From the NCBI RefSeq assembly GCF_932294415.1, contig NC_065536.1:10777974-10841973 (forward strand): DNA of 64,000 nucleotides. The letters run 5' to 3'. A program made the position numbers and the translations under genes. Below are positions 36,162-47,977 of this stretch, one piece after another (position 1 is the first letter of the stretch; each line of letters opens with the position of its first letter). Source of the DNA: Quercus robur (lineage: Eukaryota > Streptophyta > Magnoliopsida > Fagales > Fagaceae). Under the pieces are notes generated by a model that saw only the letters and a program-made list of their open reading frames with translations, did no database searches and had not been told where the DNA came from.

Positions 36162-38102
36162 CAAGATTGTCAAAATTGGGATCCTACGTGAGATCGTAGA
36201 AGGTAAGTGGGATCGTAGATTATAGGATCGGATTGTGAATCGTAAGATCCTACATATTTTCAAATTTAAAGCAAAAAACACATTGATAATGGCTTTGTAT
36301 ATTGAATAATCACGTAAATTATAAATTCATCCATAAAAAAACTTAGATTTGCATCATATGATTTAATTTGCATGTCATACATCGCTAAGTCTATACTAAC
36401 AAAACAAATATATTTAAGTTTTGACCCAATGTATCTAAAAAGTTCAATAAATATTTAATTAGCAACCAAAAACCAAAATATTTATCAAAACATATATATG
36501 GAAAATATTTCTAAGTTCTAAGTTCCAAATTTGAAATCCAAAATAAGTTAGCAAATGCAAACTAGCTAACTACAATATGAAATCCAAAAGCAAGATGAAT
36601 ATTAAAGTGAAGTGAACATTTAATTATTCCCATTTTAAGGTTCTTATAACCACCGTCCTAAATTCCTAATCATCATCATCCATTTCGTCATCTATGTAGA
36701 CATTATATATTTGTATGCTAGAGTTGTAAAAAATATCAAGATACAATTTTTCACTCAACTATTCAAGTTATACCACTCAACAATAATTAAAGAGCATGAT
36801 CAAAAAAATCAATCAATCAATCAATACACAAATACAAGCATAATTGATAAAATTATATAAAAAAATATTTTAGTAATATTAGAACACAAAATTAGAATTG
36901 TAAGGACCTGGTTAGAGTCCTTAGCCCAAAGGTTGATTGACTCAAGCCCAATAAGCTCAAAACAATGAATTTATAGAGAGTGGGTTGGAAAAAACTGGGC
37001 TTTAATGAATTAGACAAACACCAAAATAGATTCGAATGGCAAGAGAATGAAAATAAACGAGTTTATACTCAAAGAAAATCGTCCTCGGTAAAGTCCGAGA
37101 AGATCAGTTCTTATATATTTCTCTCAGACTGGATTACAGGATTAGTTCTTGATGCTACTGTCTGTTCCCTTTTGTTTCTCGATCCATTTTTTCTCAGGGG
37201 TTCCTCACATTATATACCCTTTGATTGATCTTGGCCCTCCATTTGTTGATCATCTAGGCTATTACTTGAGTGTTTGTCCCATTGGTCACCCTCTCTGGCC
37301 TTCTGTGAGTCGGAATAGCCTAGGCAGCACTATTTAGGGGTCCTCTCCACTTAAATGCGGCCAAAAAGTTAGCTGTAGAGCATTCAATGCGATGGCAGTA
37401 GCTTTTCCTTAGACACCCCTGAGCCTCCATCCCTTTTGTACATCTACAATACACGTCCCTATTAGTGGGGCCTCTTGGAAGGCCGTTCTGACTGATAGGG
37501 TATGCCTTTGATCTGTGCTTTGTTTATCCAAGGAGGTACTCCTCCTCGGACTACCTTCCTAGCCTTTCTGCTTGCATCTTACTCATGGGATTCTGAGCTT
37601 AACACCCTCACTACTGTTTATCCGTCCTCGGACCATCCAAAGTCCTTGGCCAAGGCCCAAGGCCCAATATACAATCTTGGGCTCTTATCCCTACAAGTAT
37701 ATTGATCAAACAAATTTAACAATATTATAGCTTAAAATGCAACAAAGCCAAGTCAAATTCTTCATTTAGAAATGATGATGCATTCTTTCATTTTGATTAC
37801 AAGTGAATTAGAAATTAGAAAACATTTGCTTAGGTTGACATAATTTTATAAAATGAAAGATAAAAAGTCATACCATCACAACATGAAAAAATAAAAACCC
37901 TTAAAGCTTCATCAAAACAAAAAATTTACCCCATAAAAAAAATTATGTTTTTGGTAGGATTGGTAGGATCCCATACGATCTTACACAATCCTATGTATGA
38001 TCCTACCATTTTTACGATCCTAGTGTGATTTTTAACTTTTTGGTGAGGTGGAATCGTAAAATCGTGCGATCCTACGATCCAGATCGCGATTTTGACAACC
38101 AA
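36162..38102. mobile_element. Mutator-like element with 9-bp target duplication
   Basis: Perfect 9-bp duplication GTTTGTGAG at 36153-36161 and 38103-38111. Termini are related inverted repeats (TTGTCAAAAT near 36167 and ATTTTGACAA near 38090), rich in GATCCTA / TAGGATC motifs. It inserted in a REV3 exon between codons for SLSQT and HSKVK. No transposase seen. About 800 bp of its 1,941 bp is a nested solo LTR. Confidence 0.85.
36899..37695 (-). mobile_element. Solo LTR nested in the MULE
   Basis: 797 bp with TG...CA ends, read on the minus strand from TGTAGGGATAAGAGCCC to GGTCCTTACA. Flanks AGAAT (36894-36898) and AGTAT (37696-37700) match at four of five bases. On the minus strand it has a GGTATATAATGTGAGG box like that of the 11358-12163 solo LTR, so the two families may be related. 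No internal coding region. Confidence 0.8.
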
Positions 38103-38618
38103 GTTTGTGAGAGGGATGAATAATTTTTAAACTGCTTGTTAAGAATCTTTGCAAACCGTAATGGAACAATTGTCACATTGAGCTATAAAAATCTTAAAAA
38201 TTTATGTCATATAACTGCAAAGTCAAACAAACCATCTAAGGAACATCCCCTCAAGTTCATAGACACTTTGAGGTTTATTGCAATAAACATCCTAATGTGA
38301 GGAAACCTCAAATTCACTAGGAAATTGCTATATCAAATTAGCTAGAATTGTCTACAATATCCAAATTGGTGAACTTAAAGACGCATTACAACTTGGGTCT
38401 ACCAAATGGTAAATTAACACATCATTGATGATTATCACATAATTATGAGCATCAAAAAAATATTTACAACCATCCCAAAAGCATTTGGCATAGAAAAGAG
38501 AGAAAAGATAACCTGGAAGTCAGTAGGCATGCAAATCAACTTATCCATATAGTGCTTATGTGTGGACAAATATGATCAGATTTCCTTGGTGTGAAATTGT
38601 CTAGTACTAGACGACGTC

Positions 38619-39180
38619 TGATGGTGTCACAGAAATCATCCAACTCCATAACTCGTCCATATGTCTCGTCCAACGAAAGACAAGCTACGACAAATCAAAT
38701 AGGCGAAGTGAATGTTCCAAGCGTTCTGGCTAACCTCGTCCGTCTATGGACGGACGATACCTCATGGGAATCTTACTCATCATCATTCAAGCAAAGGCAA
38801 GCCGTCCAAGATGGTCTCGTCCATCTTTTACTAAAGATGGACGAGTTCACCATGGAACGGCCCGTCCAACCTAGGTAACTTCCATAGCAGTTATGGAAGT
38901 TACCCCCAATTCTCCGGACTCCTCGACATTGGGAATGGTTACTAAACAGATAACCGTTCCACACGTACTATATAAGGATTCTTCGATGAAGGGTAAGGGA
39001 TTCAGACAATTTTATTTTGAGAAAATACTCCTTCCTTACAGAGAGTTCAAAAGTAACTAACTTCATCATCCGAGGACTTTTGGCTGGTCCCCTCTGATTC
39101 AGTGTTCTTTGTATTACAGGATATAGCCCAAAGATCATCGTTCGAGTCTCGTCAACCTACTGATATCCAAGGAATTATAA
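38619..39180 (+). repeat. 5' LTR of the gypsy element
   Basis: 562 bp, begins TGATGGTGTCACAG and ends TTATAA (the 3' LTR ends TTATCA). A TATATAA box is at 38969-38975. I count about 18 substitutions and no indels against the 3' LTR (roughly 97% identity, about 13 of them transitions). Confidence 0.95.
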
Positions 39181-39182
39181 GT

Positions 39183-39200
39183 TGGCGCCGTCTGTGGGGA
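39183..39200 (+). promoter_or_regulatory. Primer binding site (tRNA-Asp-like)
   Basis: TGGCGCCG, complementary to the 3' end of plant tRNA-Asp (…CGGCGCCA), starts two bases after the 5' LTR. It continues with a weaker match ending in GGGGA. This primer type is common in Tat/Athila elements. Confidence 0.75.
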
Positions 39201-39240
39201 CAGATGGTTTCACAGTTTACTTCTCCGTGACAAAGGGTTG

Positions 39241-40488
39241 ATGGTTCGGACTAGATCGAGGGCTACTAGCCCAGGCCATTAGGGAAGCAGCAACCCACAT
39301 CGCGATCGCCAGCCTGCACCGGTCATGCAGGCATCATCTGTCCAACATGCGCAATCTATGGCGGACGCTATGGCGAAGTTGACTCGCCAAAACCAAGAGT
39401 TAAGAATGGAGATTAATATGAGGAGGCAGACACATGAAGAACGTGAAGGAGGACAAACACAGAGTCATGGCGGTAGAGAGAATACCGAAATTGGAAGTTA
39501 GTTTAGAGGCATCACTTCACGAACGGTACCACACTTGAAGGAAGAAATGGACCAAATGAAGAGAGTTATGGAGGAAATGAAAGAGAATATGAGAAGGGCA
39601 AATCCGATAGAAGATTTGGTTCACAGAACTGATTCCCCCTTTACGGCTTCCATCAACGGTCACCCCCTACCATCAAAGTTCAAGTTGCCTTCTCTGGATT
39701 CATATGATGGAACACGTGACCCGTTTGATCACATAGCCACTTTCAAGACCACCATGCATCTTCAAGGGGTGCCTGACGAGATAATGTGTAGAGCCTTCCC
39801 TACCACCCTTAAGGGTCCGGCGCGAGTTTGGTTCAGCAAAATACCCCCAAATTCGCTGAGTTCTTTTGAAGAATTGAGCAAGTTGTTTGTTAACAATTTC
39901 ATTGGGGGACAAAGGCACAAGCGTTCCTCGTCCAGTCTGTTGACAATAGAGCAGGGGAAGAACGAGAGCCTTCGGTCATTCATCACCCGTTTCAACAGAG
40001 AAACCCTGAGTGTGGATGAAGCAAATGATAAGCTCCTATTGGCGGCCTTCCATAATGGGGTGAATTCGGATCTGTTTATACATAAACTCTATGAAAAAGA
40101 GCCCCAGTCCATGGCCGAACTCGTCCATTCGGCTCAAAATTTTATGAATGCAGAAGACGCGATCATTGCTAAGAAGAGGAAGAGGTCTGAAAGAATGGAC
40201 GCAAATCCCAGTCGCCATCACGAGCAAGGTACTCGTCCAAAGAAGGGACGGACGGAGGAAAGGAGAGACCGAGATAGTAAGAAGCCAGGCCCTTCAGTAC
40301 GGAACCAGCAATATACCCCTTTAAACGTCCCACTTGAGCAAGTCCTTATGCAAATCAAATATGATCCTTCCCTGAAATGGCCGGAGAAAATGAAGGAGGA
40401 TCCCAACAAGCGCAATAGGAACAAGTATTGTCGCTTCCATAGGGATCATGGTCATGATACAGACGAGTGTTTTGATTTAAAGCAATAA
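39241..40488 (+). pseudogene. gag: gag of the gypsy element (interrupted)
   Basis: Structural protein that packages the retroelement RNA. The ATG at 39241 begins MVRTRSRATSPGH. In-frame stops lie at 39280-39282 and 39499-39501. The longest open part is 39535-40488 (about 318 codons). It carries the retrotransposon gag domain (YDGTRDPFDHIATFKTTMHL, RVWFSKIPPNSLSSFEELSK) and ends with a cysteine/histidine motif (CRFHRDHGHDTDEC). The TAA at 40486-40488 interrupts a frame that continues into protease. Confidence 0.9.
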
Positions 40489-43400
40489 ATTGAAAATCTT
40501 ATAAGGCAAGGGAAGTTGAGGAGTTTCCTTGGACGAGACCACAGGGACGAGAAACAGAAAGGGAAGATGGAAGAATCATCACGACCACCACTCGGAGAAA
40601 TAAGAGTCATTATTGGGGGAAGTTCAACTGGCCAGTCGTCCAAGTCCAAGAAAGCATACTTGAAGATAGTACAGAGCGTCCAACTTTCTGGACGATCATC
40701 GAGAGCAAGGTCCACGGACGAGCAGGCAATCACTTTCACGGACGAAGACGCTGACAGAATTCATCACCCCCATGATGATGCTCTCGTCATCTCCTTATTA
40801 ATTGCAGACTACACAACTAGAAGAGTGCTTGTGGACAATGGAAGCTCAGCAGACATTTTATATTATCCAGCCTTTCAGCAGATGAGATTAGGACGAGACC
40901 AGCTTCGTCCAGTGAACTCCCCCTAGTAGGCTTTGGTGGGATGAAGGTGCAACCAGTGGGTACTATTTCCTTATCCGTGGTAGTGGGGGTATACCCACGA
41001 CAAATCACCAAGGATGTGAACTTTCTTGTGGTAGATTGTCCATCCTCCTACAATGCTATAATTGGAAGACCAACTTTGAATAGTTGGAAAGATGTTACCT
41101 CTACTTACCACTTATCAGTCAAGTTTCCAACAGAACATGGGGTAGGGCAGGTACAAGGGGACCAACTGGCAGCAAGAGAATGTTACCTGGCTATGTTGGC
41201 CATGGATGAACAAGTTCAAGCCATGAATATTGAAGAAAAAAAGGTTGTAGCAGAGCCTACTGAAGCATTGGAAGACATTTCCTTGGATGAAGATAACCCT
41301 GAGAGGTGTACCAGGGTTGGAGCAGATTTAGAAGAGAAGATTAAAAAGGACCTCATCCATTTTTTGAAGAAAAACATTGATGTGTTTGCGTGGAGTCACG
41401 AGGATATGCCGGGTATAGACCCTAGTGTCATTACCTACCGTTTGAATGTATGTCCTTCCTCCAAGCCTGTGTGGCAAAAGAAGAGGGTGTTTGCCCCTGA
41501 GAGAGATGGTCCAATCAAGGACGAGGTCCAAAAGCTGATGGTAGCGAAGTTCATTCGGGAAGTGTACTACCCGGATTGGTTGGCCAATGTAGTAATGGTC
41601 AAAAAGGCAAATGGCAAGTGGAGAATGTGTGTAGATTTCACTGATTTGAACAAGGCTTGCCCCAAGGATAGTTATCCGCTGCCACGCATTGACCAGTTAG
41701 TAGACTCAACTGCAGGCCATAAATTGCTTAGCTTTATGGATGCCTTTTCGGGATACAATCAGATAAGGATGGACGAGGCTGACCAAGAGAAGACATCCTT
41801 TGTCAGCAGTCAAGGCTTATTCTGCTATAAGGTAATGCCATTTGGTTTAAAGAACGCAGGGGCGACATATCAGAGGTTGGTCAACCACATGTTTCATCCG
41901 CAGATTGGGCGGAATGTGGAAGTCTATGTAGATGAAATGCAGGTGAAAAGTCAGGACGAGGGAAGGCATCTAGACGACCTGCAGGAGACAATTGACACAC
42001 TGAGACAGTATCACATGAAGCTGAATCCTAGCAAATGTGCTTTTGGAGTATCGTCAGGGAAATTCCTTGGCTTTATGGTCTCCCATAGGGGAATTGAAGC
42101 AAATCCAGATAAAATTCAAGCAATATTGGACATGAAGCCACCGCAAAATACCAAGGAAATCCAATCCCTTACTGGACGAGTTGCCGCGCTTAACAGGCTT
42201 GTCTCTAAAGCTACTGATAAATGTTTGCCATTTTTTAAGGTTCTCAAAAAAGCATTTGAATGGACCGACGAGTGTCAGAGAGCTTTCGAAGATTTGAAGG
42301 CATACCTTACCATGGCACCACTGCTGAGTCCATCAGTTGAGGGAGAAGAATTATATTTATACCTAGCGGTAACCCCGCATGCCGTGAGCTCAGCATTGAT
42401 AAGAGAGGAAGATAAAGTGCAAAGACCTGTGTACTATACAAGCAAGGCATTGAAAGGAGCGAAAGGACGGTATCCACAAATGGAGAAATTAGCCTTCGCA
42501 CTGATCACCGCTTCTAGGAAGCTAAGGCATTATTTCCAAGCACATGTCATTAATGTCATGACAGATCATCCGCTCAAGAAGGCAATGAATAGATTGGAAG
42601 TTACAGGATGATTAATCTAGTGGGCTGTAGAGCTCAGTGAGTTTGACATTAGGTATCAGCCAAGGAATGCCATAAAAGCTCAAGCCCTAGCAGATTTCAT
42701 TGCGGAGTTTACCCCAAGTCATAATGAGACAGAAGACAGTAAGAGATGGGTCGTCCACGTGGATGGTTCATCTACACGGCATGCAGGAGGAATTGGTGTG
42801 GTCCTACAATCCCCAGAAGGAGATAAACTGAAACATAAAGTCCGTCTACAGTACCAAGAAACTAACAATGAAGTCGAATATGAAGCTCTCCTCAAAGGGT
42901 GAGAATTGGCTAAGTCTGTGGAAGCCAAGTCCATATGTGTCCTGGGGGATTCTTAACTGATCATGGGGCAAGCAAATGGGATGTATGAAGCGAAGGAAGA
43001 ACGAATGAAGAAATACCTTAGTAGGGTGATGCGCCTTGTGAAAAGATTTGAAAAAGCTGACTTTGTTCAAATCCCAAAGGAGAAGAACGTGGAAGTGGAT
43101 ACTATAGCAAAAGAAGCCTCAACAAATGAATCAATAGACAAGTCAGATGAAGTTCAATATATGCCAAGTATAGATGTCCCAAAAGTACAACAGGTGGATA
43201 ACAGAGAAAATTGGATGACCCCCATTATATCATACTTGAAAGACGGACGACTACCAGAAGAGAAGGACGAAGCCAGGAAGTTGAGGGTGAGATCAGCTAG
43301 ATACGTCCTTATGAATGAAATGCTATACAAGAGAGGTTTCTCTCAACCTTACCTTAGATGCTTAGCTCCGGACGAAACAAACTACGTACTAAGAGAAGTT

Positions 43401-44447
43401 CATGAAGAGGCATGTGGCAATCACTCAGGAGCCAGATCACTTGTCCACAAGGTTGTCTGTGCAGGGTATTACTGGCCGAACATGTAAGCTGATGCTAAAG
43501 CATACGTTAAGGTCTGCGACCAGTGCCAGCGGTTTAGTAACGTCCCCAGGCAACCATCGGAATACCTCACCCCAATGGTGGCACTGTGGCCCTTCACACA
43601 ATGGGGACTGGACATTTTGGGTCCCTTCCCTCTAGGCACAAGGCAGATGAAGTTTTTAGTGGTGGGCATCGATTACTTCACCAAATGGGTGGAAGCTGAA
43701 CCGTTGGCAAATATCACACAACAGAATGTGAAAAATTTCGTGTGGAAGAACATTGTATGCAGATTTGGAGTGCCGAAGGTATTGGTGTCTGACAACGGAC
43801 GACAATTTGACAATGCACTCTTCAGGGACTTTTGCTTACACTTTGGAATTCAAAACCATTATTCCTCGCCTGCACATCCCCAAGCCAACGGCCAAGCTGA
43901 AGTTGCAAACCGATCCTTGTTGAAAATCATCAAGACTCGGCTTGAGGGGGCAAATGGAGTATGGCCAGATGAATTACCAAGAGTTTTATGGGCGTATAGG
44001 ACCACAGTGAGAACCCCTACAGGGGAGACTCCTTTCAAGCTAGCCTATGGAAGCGACGCAGTCATACCAGCAGAAGTACATATGGCTAATCACAGGGTGA
44101 TGATGTATCAAGACAAGGATAATGAGGACCAACTCCGTCTGAACCTTAATCTAATAGACGAGGTAAGGGCAAACGCAGAACACAGGGCAGCGAAGTACAA
44201 GAACCTCATGGCTAGGCAATATGATGCGATGGTGAAACCTAGGCGTTTCAACATAGGAGATCTCGTCCTGAGAAAGGTCTCTTTGTCAACCAAAAACCCA
44301 ACACATGGGAAGTTGGGCCCAAACTGGGAAGGACCCTATAGAGTTATCAACTGTAAAAGGCAAGGATCCTACTACCTGGAGGCCCTGGACGGGAGAAAGT
44401 TGGAACATCCTTGGAATGTGGAGCACTTGAGGAGGTACTATCAGTAA
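40489..44447 (+). pseudogene. pol: pol of the gypsy element (interrupted)
   Basis: Protease (VDNGSSADILYY near 40830-40865), reverse transcriptase (about 41600-42100: FSGYNQI, PFGLKNA), RNase H (about 42350-42600), a second, archaeal-type RNase H (about 42745-42960: VHVDGSS, NNEVEYEALL) and integrase (zinc site near 43390-43520; catalytic LDILGPFP, VSDNGRQFDN and NGQAEVANRS). One frameshift lies near 40920 at a C5 run. Later domains share one frame with stops at 42609-42611, 42618-42620, 42900-42902, 42954-42956 and 43485-43487. The polymerase motif reads YVDE (41925-41936) where active enzymes have YVDD. The frame closes at 44447 after EHLRRYYQ. Confidence 0.92.
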
Positions 44448-45378
44448 AAGTGAACCTATGGACGAGCCTGGATCTTGTCTGTCTACTTACGTTCTACTTA
44501 TGTTTGATGCTGTTTGTGTTTGATACTACTATGTTTGATGCTATTTGTGTTTGAAGTTTGAAACTACTACCTTATTACTTATTATGGTTGTGTCATGGTT
44601 ATGGACGAAGTTATGAAGTATGTACTTATTAAATAAAAAGGCATCAGTGTGCATGTGCCTTATCTGTAAACAATATCTATGTTATGTACAAAATGTTGTG
44701 TGAATTTTACATCTCTATGATATTTTCTTCCAAGCCAATTCTCAAGAGGATTGAAAGATCCAAGACGAATAAAATCTCTGGATGCAGAGATGTAACGTCT
44801 AAATTTTCTTGAATAAAGCAAGGAAAAGACCATAAATATACTCGTCCAACTCATGGACGAAGAAAAGTCAACATTTTCGTCCAACTTAAGGGCGAGAATC
44901 AAAAGCCAACTGAAACAATCCAAACTCTGGACGAGGAAAAAAGTTGGGCAAAAAAAAAGGTAAGATGGTACGTAAAATCAGCTTGTAAATCTTAAGACGA
45001 ATCAAGCTGGATAAAAATACTACCTGCAAAGACGAGTTAGACTAACAATATGAAGAATATGTATTTTCGCCATGGACGGATTAAAGCTGGGGTTTGAATT
45101 AAAACAGCGTAACAGCATTCGTCCATGCAAAGAAAATGAGACCACTCGTCCATGCAAAGAAAGTAAAACTTCATTCATTCAAAGGGTGGACGTCCTACGT
45201 CCAAAAACCCTTAATTAGTTCAAAAAACTGAAATGGTTGTCTATAAGCTCCGTCCTAAAACCATGGACGAGGCTAGTGTATTCTTGTTACATAAAGAAGG
45301 TCCTAAAACAGAGGACCAAACAAAACCAAACAAAAAAGAAAACAAATAAAGACTGCTCTAAGTGTAAAGGTCTCGTCC
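44448..45378. other. Spacer between pol and antisense gene
   Basis: Non-coding internal part of the gypsy element. It contains a repeated GTTTGATGCT/GTGTTTGA stretch at 44498-44560 and many GGACGA/TCGTCC hexamers (for example 44845-44935 and 45115-45150). No open frame I can assign. Confidence 0.7.
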
Positions 45379-47610
45379 TTAAGCTGGGGGAGCATTGGCA
45401 TTGGGCTTGTCCTGGGGTGGCTGAGTGCCGGCGTCGTCTTCCACATTGACGTCATCAGAGCCGATCTGAAGAAGAGAGCTTGTGGCAGCAGCAAGGTTAA
45501 GTTTGATTGAGCTAAAGTCAACTTCAGGGAAGTTCTCAATAGCGTCCATTCTGAAATCCTCAAAACCAGCTGCATAATTGCGATCCAGAGTGTCCGTATA
45601 CGCTTTGGACGACTTGAATTCAGCCACAGCGTCCTCTCTTGCCTTGGAGAGACGAGCATTCAGCTCGTCGTTCATCTTTTGCAAATGATCAATGTGGGTG
45701 TCCTTCTCCTATGCATCAGTCCTTAGCTCCTTGATCAGTTTGTTATGCTCATTGACCTCCTCCTTAGTTTTTGCAGCAGCCCCAGCCTATTTTTTGCAGT
45801 CAGCATTCACCTGTTGAATCCTCGTCTCCAACAAGACTCTCGTCTTGTCCAGTTCTGTTGCTTGTCTAGACGCTGCTATAAACTTTGACATGGCCTATGA
45901 ATAGATAAAACAACATAGGATGGTTAAATGAAGAAAGGTTGCTAACTGAACAAAGATGAGAGATATTAACATACCTTAAAGAGGTCATGGACGCCAGAAT
46001 GCTCAAACTCCTTCAAGCCCATGTTATAACACATGTTTATGTCCTCGTCCAGGACAGCCAACTGAAAACGTTCCCAAGCCAGATCTTCATTTTCAATGAT
46101 GTTCGTAGAAGGTTGGGACGAGCCAGGCGCAATTAACTTGGACAAAGGAGTTCTGGGCGGAGGAGTCTTGGACGGAGTGGACTCAACCGGTGTGGACAAG
46201 TCCACATCAACTACCTGGATGGAAGGCTGAGACTGTGGAGGTTTGGACTTAACCACCTTAGACGAGCCCTGCTTCACTCTTTTGTCTCGACGATTGGGGA
46301 GCCCTTCTAAGTCAATGTTCTTTGGCAAGAACTTCCTTTTGTCCCCAGCCGTTGGACGTACCTGAACCTCAGGACGATCCTGGGTCTGAGCCTCAGGACG
46401 TTTCCCCTCACCTACAACTTCTTTCCCTTTGTTCTCTTTCATTGTTGACATTCCTAAAATGAGATAAACAGATCAGGAATGTATACATAAAAAAAAAAAG
46501 GGGGGCTTAGCTAAAAACTTACTTTTGCGCACAGTAACCTCGTGGGCAATAGCTTCGTCTGAAGGCTCAGGACCTAAACCCCACTTGGCTAGACGTCTAA
46601 GAGTGACAAGAGAACGAAAGCTCCTGTCTGTATGAAGACAAGCCCTGTGGATGCGGTCACGGTGAAATTTGCTCAAAGACGGACATTTGGCAGCTACAAC
46701 ACAATGAACAAACAAAGGTTAGAAATTGTAAATATACCAAATAGAAGAAAGAATAAAAATAAACAAGGGGAAGGGACGTACCTTCTGGACGAAGGTTCCC
46801 TAGGTCCCCAGTGTAAGGAGGAAAGGGATCCCTACCAATGTCCACAGGGTTCCCTGCCCAGAAGCCTGAAACAAAGATGAATTCCGTCTTCCACTTCCTA
46901 TCAGACGAAGCTAGGGACTTGATTAACCTACAATCATTCCCCCTAGCAGTGAACTGATAAAAACCCTCAGATTGACTTATTGTAGAAGGTTTATAACTAT
47001 AAAGAAACTCGTCCACTGTAAGAGGATGCTCCCCACCAAAAACTTCCCTCCACAAAATTTGCATGGAGATAACTAATCTCCACGCATTAGGATTGAATTG
47101 ACAGACACCTAAACCTAACTTGACCAATAACTCTCTAGCGAAGGCATTTAAAGGAAACCTAAGGCCACCTAGGAAGTAAGATTCATAGACGCCACCTAGG
47201 AAGTAAGATTCATAGACGCCTATTCCAAAACGTGGGTCACAACACCACTCTCCACGGACGGGCAGCCTAGGGTTAAACTCGTTCGGGATTTGATACCAAG
47301 ATTTAAGACTATTTAACCTTTGTTCATCTGTCTTAGAATGGACACCTACAGCGCAACTAAAGACGGTCTCTACCTCGTCCGTAGGATTGGACGGAGAGCC
47401 AGCTTGAGAGCTAGAAGCTCTCCTAAGTTGTTCTTGGACGACCTCAATAGGGAACCTAGGGGCCCCAGAAGAGTAATTCTCGTTCGTGCTTCCTCCACTA
47501 TCATCACTAGCACTGCTAGAACTAGACCTATCACTACTATCCTCATAATACTCGTCTATAGCCTTATTAAGGCTATCAGTGGATGAGGAAGCAACAGAAA
47601 TTTTTGACAA
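45379..47610 (-). pseudogene. Antisense four-exon gene of the gypsy element
   Basis: Four exons with GT-AG borders read in one continuous phase: 46782-47610, 46523-46693, 45975-46453 and 45379-45894 (829+171+479+516 = 1,995 nt, 664 codons plus stop). Exon 1 resembles the 'putative gypsy-type transposon/transposase' domain seen in plant Tat-type elements (NAFARELLVKLGLGVCQFNP, WREVFGGEHPLTVDEFLYSY). Exon 3 is basic and proline/serine-rich (KRKFLPKNIDLEGLPNRRDK). Exon 4 looks like a coiled coil (EFKSSKAYTDTLDRNYAAGF) with an acidic end. Two TAG stops fall in exon 4 (45787-45789 and 45709-45711), and exon 1 has a 27-bp duplication. Antisense genes of this kind are known from Grande/Retand-like elements; their function is unknown. 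Confidence 0.8.
47164..47217. repeat. 27-bp tandem duplication in antisense gene
   Basis: Two perfect copies, 47164-47190 and 47191-47217, in frame with the antisense gene, adding nine residues (GVYESYFLG repeated). Confidence 0.95.
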
Positions 47611-47962
47611 GAAACTTAGAACCTAAAGACGGAGAGAAGAAGAATACCTAGCTCTAGACGGAAGAAGACTTTAGACGCAGAGGAACTCCTAGACGAGGCT
47701 CTAGACGATGGATGTCAAGGAAGAAAATCTCTGAAATGAGAAGGGTTAAGAGAGGCATTCCACTATTTATAGGATGCTGACCTGGGCATTTGAAACGACT
47801 CTACCAATACGAAAACGACACGTGGCATCTACCTCGGAAAACTAAATCGATGGGATCAGTTGCTAATAAAAAAATGACACGTGGTGCATTGATTTATTAA
47901 CCAATTATATATACGTCCAAGGACGTGTCGGCAGTTCACCCAACTCATTGGACGACCCACAT

Positions 47963-47973
47963 GGACGAGGGGG
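47963..47973 (+). promoter_or_regulatory. Polypurine tract
   Basis: GGACGAGGGGG lies four bases upstream of the 3' LTR, where plus-strand DNA synthesis would start. One pyrimidine interrupts it. Confidence 0.6.
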
Positions 47974-47977
47974 CAAC

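Larger units (their letters stand above)
31378..38613 (-). pseudogene. REV3: DNA polymerase zeta catalytic subunit, fragment 2 (broken)
   Basis: Second, partly overlapping REV3 piece, read from right to left. About 38520-38613 (FTPRKSDH); an exon split by a MULE, 38103-38130 plus 36110-36161 (VKIVQSIVPIW); 35620-36010 (PPNPGKPPPQDVLKTLSLSL, frameshifted at a T run near 35832); 35080-35420 (ADKEALSLLWLLATSQA, with a frameshift and stops); 34513-34745 (DGSYLYLLTPILSPPSIDSV); 33660-33890; 33560-33645 (SQISGPHRKSKPTPLSQS); 32466-32605 (GGDLRPDPQFDATNV); 31378-31539 (PDIIMGWDI, SLGFLAEKAS). The polymerase active-site exons are absent. Exon 38520-38613 ends next to the gypsy insertion. Introns are kept, so this is genomic duplication, not retrocopying. 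A 19-base C run is at 34824-34842. Confidence 0.9.

Noticed and set aside
39535..44447. Active gypsy element or integrated pararetrovirus
   Set aside because: Has LTRs, a target duplication and gag-pol-integrase order without movement or coat genes, and is full of stops; it is a dead retrotransposon.
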